The notes under the pieces were generated by a model. The model was not told the origin of the DNA. It searched no databases and saw nothing but the letters and a program-made list of their open reading frames with translations. Positions 8,501-14,155 of a DNA stretch of 45,723 bases are shown here, one piece after another. A program made the translations under genes and the position numbers. Within the stretch, counting starts at the first letter, position 1, and every line of letters starts with the position of its first letter. This DNA is from Blastopirellula marina (GTDB lineage Bacteria > Planctomycetota > Planctomycetia > Pirellulales > Pirellulaceae), in NCBI RefSeq assembly GCF_002967715.1, contig NZ_PUIA01000012.1:1-45723 (forward strand), read 5' to 3'.

Positions 8501-9261
8501 CTTGTACGCTCCGGCGAAAGTATTGTTGGAGTTACACCCCTTTTTGTAACTCTTGGGCGTCTTGCTTTCTGACGCCTCTGCTTTCCTCCCATAAGCTTGC
8601 CTGTTGATTCTGGGCCAATATCCTCAAGCAATTGATCGTGATCGCCATGTCGTTTTGTTCCCAGGGCAGAAATTGCATCACGAATCGCAATCGCTTTGCT
8701 ATTTGGTAAATCCTGATGATTAGCGTCCCCGCGCGGGGCATCCAATCCGAGCAGATGGACTAGATGATTGACTAATATTGGCACATCTTGAACAAACGGG
8801 GCTCCTTTATAGACCTCACTAACAACCTCTGGGTGACTGTCCAACAGATCACGAATATCATCCCAACTGCGTACTCTTACGGGAAACAGTCCCTTTTTGC
8901 CCCGTTCAACTGTCAGTATTCTGGCGAATTCTTGTATCCCGCCATCACGACGAGCGGTAGTCGCCAAAATATACTCAGACAACTTTGGCCTAAAATTATC
9001 CGCAGCCTTGACTTCACGCCTCAACTCAGCCCGAGTCACCTTTTTGTCTTGATAGTTATCCTTACCTTTGCACTGTATCCCGATCCAACTTCCCTGCTGG
9101 GTATGCACGAAGACATCAACGCCGTTCTGCCTTTGACCGCCACGACCGTTCTTCTGAACTTCACAGCCCACATGCACAGCCCTCCACAATCTCCAGCACA
9201 AATGCTCGAAATTCTGCCAATTCTCTGGGGGTGGTAGTTGGTATGTGGAAGGTGTTAGCAT
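5545..9261 (-). CDS. Mrr-like nuclease / winged-helix / TPR protein, candidate defence protein
   Basis: This 1,238-residue cytoplasmic protein is numbered from ATG 9261, which has AGGAG just upstream; an in-frame TTG at 9273 overlaps that Shine-Dalgarno and is unlikely. Residues ~10-150 form a restriction-endonuclease-like domain: FEHLCWRLW with helix Glu19, GVDVF with Asp49, and IGIQCKG with Gln63-x-Lys65, the D-QxK signature of Mrr-type nucleases. Residues ~150-245 are a short basic linker. Residues ~245-310 look like a winged helix (LSPERTRLLALIATTPRPFSVEDLKRIFP). From ~330 to nearly the end are many TPR-type repeats (for example YHNCGIAYLEAGDLKNAATNFQKSID and LGDLEQSLSYAQRAKELA). The layout matches Avs/STAND sensors except that no NTPase fits between nuclease and winged helix. 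I infer an anti-phage or anti-plasmid effector-sensor. Confidence 0.85.
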   Translation of the reverse strand: MLTPSTYQLPPPENWQNFEHLCWRLWRAVHVGCEVQKNGRGGQRQNGVDVFVHTQQGSWIGIQCKGKDNYQDKKVTRAELRREVKAADNFRPKLSEYILATTARRDGGIQEFARILTVERGKKGLFPVRVRSWDDIRDLLDSHPEVVSEVYKGAPFVQDVPILVNHLVHLLGLDAPRGDANHQDLPNSKAIAIRDAISALGTKRHGDHDQLLEDIGPESTGKLMGGKQRRQKARRPRVTKRGVTPTILSPERTRLLALIATTPRPFSVEDLKRIFPHIDWKEDIRYFRRKQLLKTENGKLSVPKGIRQSIMPKKTDEDVYLKEWINVLEPLKAHPDTAIFLAMQQVKSGLVVEAVETLVEMAETLFPGPWNEICLSWLLEADRPEFTSRLSQEQRVHYLNAVALCYSRSRQFTKAVSWFVKMRRFSKRVGHNWGVGQSYHNCGIAYLEAGDLKNAATNFQKSIDHVRETGDKFLLGRSLYELAMTLSSSSYEKAEQLFSESEQVKRDNGDDDGLLGIYHGRATLAVQRGDFKDALDWFRKAEQSAQKVGHFHAVALETYNIGKTFADLGDLEQSLSYAQRAKELAEKDEFPDVLLLSVGGEALAYHHLGWHDKAEAAFRQLFELHSEEGKHREAVIALHDAGAALASQRKYNDARKTLAKASKLAAQFKIREWLYQSQADIALTHSMEGNDTKALSVLRSKAQHAESCGENWVATKLWIDVIELLLKCDASHTRIKSAVDRALGAAEVLDDKSSLQAKIYANWYWLCWQRQEYDDSLRALEDMLAAARRSKDNELIGRAEDQLGVCLQQLGRFDEAVSKHRRARSAAVRAGNQELVEAISSNLGSALRNVGRHAKAREAYDEAERIALGRGDIEAAIGIAHNRALSWQAQDELDQAENDFRECRDKARRRGFHGEYVRALHALANVSWQRGNVREAVKRYQRALDAAEKFLDSERHRICINYAVALRHKNEEEKAVAVLESASVDFQGLPDAHVYHSLLGDLYEDVGNLDLAAKQWKLAQLNAMRTRDESAIATSASLLAAFEGEAGRLEEADRNCQLALGHESIPELRLPLLVQRLGVVLELDDEALINEVLEEIQILAIETKTDDDLIDALTMLGEYNWEKKLEDDSIKSFILAMSRCPQTDFERFVEIGSIAASKLASLWNDGPERSSALLNSTMDWLVEEQGCKQTAILLWPFAVGERVAKDISTSDFQAVDELQISEKIFGIVMEEVLAVCGK

Positions 9262-9536
9262 TTTTCTCCTCAAAGTTTCACTGAGAAGATTCTATCGAGA
9301 AAGTAAGAGAGCCTCACCCCCTCGCCAACAAAGCCAGGGGTAGTTGAAAAAGCTTGAAAATTGGTTGGTGGTTCAGACAGGCTTCTTACGGTCTCAAAGG
9401 ATCGGCTCCAGGCGGGGCGAGAGCCGATCCTCCGAAACCGACGAAGCCAGAACCTGAATTCAGGTTGGGATCATGATCCCTCAGAGAATGAATCTCCCCT
9501 CCTCCCAAGTTCATATCTACGTTAAAAATTGTTGAG
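9262..9536. promoter_or_regulatory. Divergent intergenic region with three perfect palindromes
   Basis: This region separates the minus-strand nuclease-TPR gene from the plus-strand methylase-like gene and must hold both promoters. It contains an 11-bp perfect hairpin (AGGATCGGCTC 9398-9408 with GAGCCGATCCT 9421-9431), the 16-base palindrome AACCTGAATTCAGGTT (9451-9466) and, directly abutting it, the 14-base palindrome GGGATCATGATCCC (9467-9480). No clear -35/-10 pair could be picked out. Confidence 0.6.
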
Positions 9537-10322
9537 TTGATTTCCGTGCTGTGGCATGTTCCTTCCGAGATGGCCAAGGAACAGTTATTTATTGCAGGCA
9601 GCCGAAAGGTTCTCGACCACATTGAGACAGCGGGCGAAAAAGCGGGGCTCGGACGCGGGGAAGCGTTTTCCGACTTCCTAACATTCGTTCGATGCAGCCT
9701 ATCGGGAGGCACCGCCGAGGAAGAATATCTCAAGACGGTCGCCAAAGGATATGCCAAGGGCAAGAAAGGACAACGCGGAATCGACGCGATTGTGCGCGCC
9801 TTTGCCACGCTTGTGAACGTCATGGAAGAGACCGGCCAGGACGTTTTGGGAGATATTTTCCAGGGGGCCATTTCTTACGGGGAGCACTCATTGTACTTAA
9901 CTCCAGACGCCGTAACTTTTCTCATGGCGGAATTGACCGTTGATGCGGATGATTCCCAAGAACGAAAAAGTGTCTGCGATCCGGCCTGCGGCTCGGGGCG
10001 GTTTCTTTTGGCGATAGGAAAGAAATATCCTCGCTGGGATTATACGGGTCAAGATATCGATCCCAGATGCACGGCCATGACGAGCATCAACATGGGCCTC
10101 AATGGCTTGTACGGTTGGGCTGTTACGCAAAATTCCTTAAGCCTGGAGGTGAGTCGTGTTTTCAAAATCGGGTTTCACCTTCGCGGCGGCGTGATCAGGG
10201 AGGTTCCTGTGGCTCAGTCCCCTTTCAACTACGCTGCCTCCGGTCAAAAACCTCCCTCAAAGCCAACAATCAATGATCCTCCGGAACCACCGAATGGCAC
10301 GACCCAGCTTGACTTGTTCTGA
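9537..10322 (+). CDS. N6-adenine methylase-like protein lacking motif IV
   Basis: This 261-residue class I SAM-dependent methyltransferase-like protein resembles the HsdM/N6_Mtase group. The helical N-terminal part (to ~115) is followed by YLTPDAVTFLMAEL (HsdM-like 'YTP' segment), the SAM-binding motif DPACGSGRF (148-156) and GQDIDPRC (~171-178). After GLYGWAVTQNSL, where N6-methylases carry (N/D)PPY/F, no such motif occurs, and the protein ends in a Pro-rich tail. Catalysis is therefore doubtful, and a SAM-binding regulatory or anti-restriction role is possible. The start is uncertain: TTG 9537 gives the longest frame, but ATG 9570 (MAKEQLFIAG) is equally plausible. It is divergent from the nuclease-TPR gene and convergent with the HTH/coiled-coil gene. 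Confidence 0.75.
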   Translation: MISVLWHVPSEMAKEQLFIAGSRKVLDHIETAGEKAGLGRGEAFSDFLTFVRCSLSGGTAEEEYLKTVAKGYAKGKKGQRGIDAIVRAFATLVNVMEETGQDVLGDIFQGAISYGEHSLYLTPDAVTFLMAELTVDADDSQERKSVCDPACGSGRFLLAIGKKYPRWDYTGQDIDPRCTAMTSINMGLNGLYGWAVTQNSLSLEVSRVFKIGFHLRGGVIREVPVAQSPFNYAASGQKPPSKPTINDPPEPPNGTTQLDLF

Positions 10323-10349
10323 TGGAAACGCGAGGACAGGAATGGCTTC

Positions 10350-10940
10350 TCATCCGATTAGTTTTTGCCAAATCGATTTCGACTTTTCCGCTTCATACGC
10401 CTGCTTGAACTGCATCGCCTGTTTCTTGCTTTGCCGCACGGCTTCGCGCTCTTCTTCCGCTCGTTTTTCGTAGTTGGCCAAGCGTTCTTCCAAAGCACGA
10501 AGAGATTGATCCCAGTCCCCTACCCGCTCGGAACGGTGTTCCAGCAGGAGCGTTGCCTTGTTGTGCCCTTCCTGGGCGAGCTTAAGGGCGTCTTGCAGGT
10601 GGTCGATTTGCTGGCGGTATTGTTCGCGTTCTCGTTCCCGCTCTTGGACTTCTCGCTCTAGTTTCTGTTGAACAACTTGGACATCACTGTTCAACTCCGA
10701 TTCACTTGTCTCCCCTGCCCTACTCCGCTGGGCCGCTTGTTTGCTATTCGATGTCTCGGCCAAATCAAAGTTGCAATCATCCCCATAGACTCGCAAAAGC
10801 TCGCTTGCTTCCAAAACTCGGTTCCCCCCTTTGGTTTTCTGGAAGGACAGCTTGCCAGAATCCATATGGGCGGAGATCGTCGTCCGCGACTTGCCGGTGA
10901 TGCGATGGGCTTGGGAAATGGAATACTGAGTTTTGGACAC
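10350..10940 (-). CDS. HTH/coiled-coil plasmid-maintenance protein
   Basis: This 196-residue protein has an N-terminal helix-turn-helix (YSISQAHRITGKSRTTISAHMDSGKL, then a wing with GGNRVLEASELLRVYG). A long Glu/Arg/Gln coiled coil spans ~85-180, and the C-terminus is short and basic (SIWQKLIG). Small proteins of this layout are encoded next to replication genes on proteobacterial plasmids, and KfrA-like partition proteins are a looser comparison. The start is GTG at 10940. A TTGGACA repeat (10933-10939) overlaps this start and others lie just upstream, so autoregulation through the iteron-like sites is likely. It is transcribed away from repC, from the opposite side of the repeat array. Confidence 0.7.
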   Translation of the reverse strand: MSKTQYSISQAHRITGKSRTTISAHMDSGKLSFQKTKGGNRVLEASELLRVYGDDCNFDLAETSNSKQAAQRSRAGETSESELNSDVQVVQQKLEREVQEREREREQYRQQIDHLQDALKLAQEGHNKATLLLEHRSERVGDWDQSLRALEERLANYEKRAEEEREAVRQSKKQAMQFKQAYEAEKSKSIWQKLIG

Positions 10941-11287
10941 TGTTAAACAATTGGACAGAAGTTGAACACTATTCTGGTCACCCTAGCACGAAAAATGCCC
11001 GCCTGACAACCGCTTTCGTACGGGCCTGAGAGTTGTTCACATGAGGACTGTTCACCAGGGCAGGACAGTGGTCATTTCCCTATTGAACAGCCTGGTCGTT
11101 CACATAGGCAGCCTGTTCAACAGAGGCGCTGTTCAGGTGGTGACCAGTGTGCAACGCGGCGTTTCGTTAGGGACCGCAGAATGCGTGGAGTAGGGGAGGT
11201 AGTTCAACACCAGATGAATTGCGCTGAACAGCCGCCCCGTTGAACAGGGCAGTGGTCGTGCGGAACTGTTCAGTGGTGACCACTTGG
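10933..11287. repeat. Iteron-like array (TTGAACA/TGTTCAA), putative oriV or incompatibility region
   Basis: Nine exact TGTTCA/TGAACA hexamers occur in 310 bases, at 10963, 11034, 11049, 11084, 11114, 11130, 11225, 11241 and 11267, in both orientations. Variant TTGGACA sites lie at 10933, 10951 and 11284. Several are joined to GGTGACCA or TGGTCAC: GTTCAGGTGGTGACCAGTG (11131-11149) and GTTCAGTGGTGACCACTTGG (11268-11287) are near-copies, and the second contains the palindrome GTGGTGACCAC (11273-11283). The array lies between the HTH/coiled-coil gene and repC. It is a strong candidate for initiator binding, a replication origin or copy-number control. Confidence 0.65.
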
Positions 11288-11437
11288 ACAAGTTCTTGCT
11301 CAGCGGGGGCAAAATGGTGTAGGGTGATTCCATCGATGGTCGAATCGCGGCCATTGTCTCGCCGAATGGGCCACTCTGGGCCATTCAGATCCTAACCAAC
11401 CACACGAAAGGAGCGCGCCGACCAGCACGAATGCCCT

Positions 11438-11468
11438 GAAAAAAGAAAACCGCCGTTGGCGCGGCGGT
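11438..11468 (-). terminator. Minus-strand intrinsic terminator in the repC leader
   Basis: ACCGCC (11449-11454) pairs with GGCGGT (11463-11468). In minus-strand direction the hairpin is followed by GTTTTCTTTTTTC. No protein gene reads toward it, so it probably ends a small antisense RNA. Confidence 0.6.
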
Positions 11469-11580
11469 GATCTGGAAGAGTCTCTCTAGGGTGATCTCGA
11501 ATTCTCAAAACCACTCTAGCGCTCTTCGACTACGGATGCAAATCAAAAATGAACTGCAGTGGATTGTTGCATCCTGATTT
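11438..11580 (-). ncRNA. Candidate counter-transcribed RNA controlling repC
   Basis: In repABC plasmids a small antisense RNA is encoded just upstream of repC on the opposite strand and represses RepC synthesis. Here the equivalent position holds a stem-loop with arms GAAGAG (11475-11480) and CTCTTC (11522-11527), inner CTAG/CTAG pairing at 11486-11489 and 11516-11519, and then an intrinsic terminator on the minus strand. The 5' end is a guess, as no clear promoter is seen. The call rests on position plus terminator. Confidence 0.4.
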
Positions 11581-11641
11581 CTTCGCGAATGTTCCTGCTT
11601 GAACTTCGCTTGGCGTTCCCGGCTGTTCGGCCATAGACATT

Positions 11642-13006
11642 ATGGAAACCTCAAACATGCGTCCAACCACAGGACAATTTAGAAGTGGAGGAGGGCGTGT
11701 CTCTTCTCCTCAATATCGCCAATCTCTACAGTTCTGCGAAGACTTTCAGGGACTGGAAGAAGATGTCAACCGTTACGACCTTTTGTTGCTCGTCAAGAAA
11801 GTAGGGAAGTTAGCCGGTTTTACGCCCCGAACAATTCAGCTTCTCGATTACTATCTAGCATATACTCGCGATCAGGACTGGCGCGCGGAAAGTCGTCCGA
11901 TTGTCTACCAATCCCTTTCGAGGACAGCACTCGACCTAGGAGTTTCCGAACGACAGATCCAGAAGCTTGAGCAGCAGCTCTTCAAGGCGGGAGCAATCAG
12001 TTGGCACGATTGCGGGGGACATAAACGCTATGGGCAACGCGATCCGCGAACCGGGGCGATCATCTACGCCTATGGCGTCGACCTAACGCCGTTGGCCTAT
12101 CTTCGAGCAGAATTGGAGGACAAGCTTCAGCAAAAGCAAGTGTACGACCGTGCCTGGATGGAGACGAAACGTCAGATCTCCTGGTATCGACGACAGATCC
12201 GAGCCATGCTGCTGGAACTTGAGCGGGAGGAGGGGAGTTGTCCTTTGGAACTTGCTCAATGGGAGCGTTCTTACGAGACAATCGCCATCCAGATACGAAC
12301 GCACCTGTCACTGGAAACACTTCGCGACCTTCTTGGAGATCACAAGCAACTTCATTCCCAGGTGGCAGCAATATTGCCTCAGCCCCAGGAACAGGATTCA
12401 ACGGCCAAAACCAGCTTGGGATCGGTCCCGAAAACATGCAAAAGTTCATCCAAGGGCGACCCCCAGTTCGCCCACTACAAATCTACCACTCAGCAATCAT
12501 CTGATAAATCAGATACAGATAGTCCTGCGGACAAAGGCTTCCAGGAAAGCGTAGCCGAACGTCTGGTGCGGTCTACAGGCATCGAAAAGAATGAAACCGG
12601 GGGCAGGGAAGGGCGGTTAGATCGCGGAGCGATCATCGAAGCAACCGGGCTTCAGCATATTTCACTCAAGCAGGTCCTTCTTGCCGCGAGTGACCGTTTT
12701 CGGGAACGGTTGCCATTGGAACCGAGGGCCATGAGTTGGTCAGATGTCGTCGAGGCGGCTTACCGGCTGAAGCCGGAGTTGAACGTCAACCAACGCAGTT
12801 GGTCGGAAGCTTGTCACCTTTTGGGACGGAACGGGGCGGCGATATGCTTGCTGTTGACCGATCGAGCGACCATGCGTGAAGACGTGCCCGTTCTCAAACC
12901 GGCTGGGTATTTTCGGGCAATGGTGAAAAGGGCCAAAGATGCCGAGCTTAGGCTCCACAGTTCGATTTTGGGTCGAGTTGAGAGCCCACGTTTGCCAGAG
13001 GTTTAG
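11642..13006 (+). CDS. repC: Plasmid replication initiator RepC
   Basis: This 454-residue protein matches the RepC initiator of repABC-type plasmids. The diagnostic N-terminal winged-helix region is well conserved: FTPRTIQLLDYYLAYTRDQDW (60-80), RPIVYQSLSRTALDLGVSERQIQKLEQQLFKAGAISWHD (85-123) and YGQRDPRTGAIIYAYGVDLTPL (130-151). A Ser/Thr-rich variable linker (~255-320) precedes the C-terminal domain (PRAMSWSDVVEAAYRLKPEL, GYFRAMVKRA). Length is slightly above the usual ~400-440. RepC binds the origin and starts plasmid replication. In classical systems repA and repB precede it; here neither is present, and an iteron-like array and candidate antisense RNA take their place. This points to an alphaproteobacterial-type plasmid origin of the element. 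Whether it still replicates autonomously is unknown. Confidence 0.9.
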   Translation: METSNMRPTTGQFRSGGGRVSSPQYRQSLQFCEDFQGLEEDVNRYDLLLLVKKVGKLAGFTPRTIQLLDYYLAYTRDQDWRAESRPIVYQSLSRTALDLGVSERQIQKLEQQLFKAGAISWHDCGGHKRYGQRDPRTGAIIYAYGVDLTPLAYLRAELEDKLQQKQVYDRAWMETKRQISWYRRQIRAMLLELEREEGSCPLELAQWERSYETIAIQIRTHLSLETLRDLLGDHKQLHSQVAAILPQPQEQDSTAKTSLGSVPKTCKSSSKGDPQFAHYKSTTQQSSDKSDTDSPADKGFQESVAERLVRSTGIEKNETGGREGRLDRGAIIEATGLQHISLKQVLLAASDRFRERLPLEPRAMSWSDVVEAAYRLKPELNVNQRSWSEACHLLGRNGAAICLLLTDRATMREDVPVLKPAGYFRAMVKRAKDAELRLHSSILGRVESPRLPEV

Positions 13007-13070
13007 GAAACCATCAGGCGAGTGATGTAAAGGTGTTGTTAGACAACGAATCAGTTCTACAGCAGTGGTT

Positions 13071-13445
13071 TCAACTTCTGTCGTTTGTGCTTTTTCGCTG
13101 CCACACTTGTGGTGCGATTAAAGGGCGGTGGCGATGCGGGTTAAGTGGTATTCGGTTAGCGGAAGCAGCACAGCGACTCGCGAACTCGGCTGGGGTCAAG
13201 TAGCCCAGTGAACTGTGCGGTCGTCGCTCGTTGAAATTCTTTCGCCAGGCCCGAGCTTTGATCCGTGCGTCCGACTCACTCAGCAGGTCGGTCTGGTGCA
13301 GGTACTCGTCGCGAAGGCGGCTGTTGAAATTTTCGCATAAGCCGTTTTGCCACGGCGATCCAGGTTCGATGTTCAGCACTTCCATGTCGATCATAACCAG
13401 CCAGGTCTTGATCCGCCGGGAGTTCCCGCAGGCACGCTCACCCAC
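13071..13445 (-). pseudogene. Decayed IS3-type transposase fragment
   Basis: On the minus strand, residues from IKTWLVMIDMEVLNIEPGSPWQNGLCENFNSRLRDEYL through FNERRPHSSLGYLTPAEFAS are the C-terminal DDE core of an IS3-type OrfB. The part before it (GERACGNSRR) does not match the expected SDNGPEF context. Reading the DNA one frame over restores a REL-like string, so there is a frameshift near 13410-13430 and everything upstream is gone. It differs in sequence from the copy at 1-353, so it is a separate IS type, not the other end of one transposon. It separates the plasmid module from the Rhs locus. Confidence 0.8.
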
Positions 13446-14155
13446 TCATTAGCCATTCTCTGCGAGAAATTTTTTACACCGATGTGCCATAGCCCACGAT
13501 ACCCAGTCGTGGTATTCGCAGACCATTTTTTTCGGTCACTTTTTGATGAAGATTTAATGTGCATCACGTGAACTTCACTTCCCACTCACAACCGCTTGGC
13601 TTGTGATCTAGCGGGATTTCAAGCATTTAAAATCAACGCATCAAGAGCTGCTGCGCAATCAAAATTCCGGACATCTGGTGAGAAGAAATTTTGCGCCAAA
13701 ACGCTAGTGCAATCCTTTAAAGCGATTGCTAGTTTTTCTCCAGACGGTGCCAGCCAACTCGTACTCATCCCTTTTGTTATTTATCGATTCGTATTGGTCC
13801 ACACGTTTTTTCAATCCGACGCTGGGCGATCACGAAATCAGAAGGAATCTGTAATTGATCGAGCGGGCATGTCGTCTGAAGTATGTCGCAAACGTCGATG
13901 CCTTCAGAACCGACGACGTCTAACTCAAGTAGAACTTCGATGCAACCAATCAAGGCCGACCAGGTAGAGGCATTAACCGTCAATTCGGATTGAAAAGCGA
14001 TGTGCTTGAGTAATTCCTGCCTCAGTTTTACTCCTAGCACATATCCAACATTAACGACCCTTGGAGTCACCCGCCGCTCGCGCCGGCTCTTCAGCATTTT
14101 CCCAAAAGACACGACTCCTGATTTCTTATAAATTTCAGACCAAAGGATCTATCTG
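13446..14155. other. Unassigned region upstream of the Rhs gene
   Basis: No supportable gene. Short open frames exist on both strands (13596-13967 plus, 13777-14112 minus) but overlap each other, lack good ribosome sites and show no family features. The minus-strand one may be a gene remnant. The last ~100 bases must contain the promoter and leader of the Rhs gene. No clear Shine-Dalgarno precedes the ATG at 14156. Confidence 0.4.

Larger units (their letters stand above)
11288..11641. other. repC leader region
   Basis: This ~350-base leader has no coding content. It holds a minus-strand terminator (11438-11468) and a stem-loop (11475-11527), together read as a candidate antisense RNA. The ATG of repC at 11642 has no obvious Shine-Dalgarno, in line with translation being controlled by leader structure. 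Confidence 0.45.

Noticed and set aside
8586-8606. GPESTGK string in the nuclease-TPR protein as a Walker A
   Set aside because: It is followed by Leu rather than Ser/Thr, lies in a short basic linker, and no Walker B or NTPase-sized region surrounds it.
9386-9871. 161-codon minus-strand frame over the palindromes
   Set aside because: It runs antisense into the methylase-like gene and its codons are largely the palindromic region, with no support as a protein.
10933-11287. CRISPR array
   Set aside because: The repeats are 6-7 bases, irregularly spaced and in both orientations, which suits protein-binding iterons and not CRISPR repeats.
13596-14112. Overlapping short frames on both strands before the Rhs gene
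   Set aside because: No ribosome sites, no family pattern, and they overlap each other. At most they are gene remnants.
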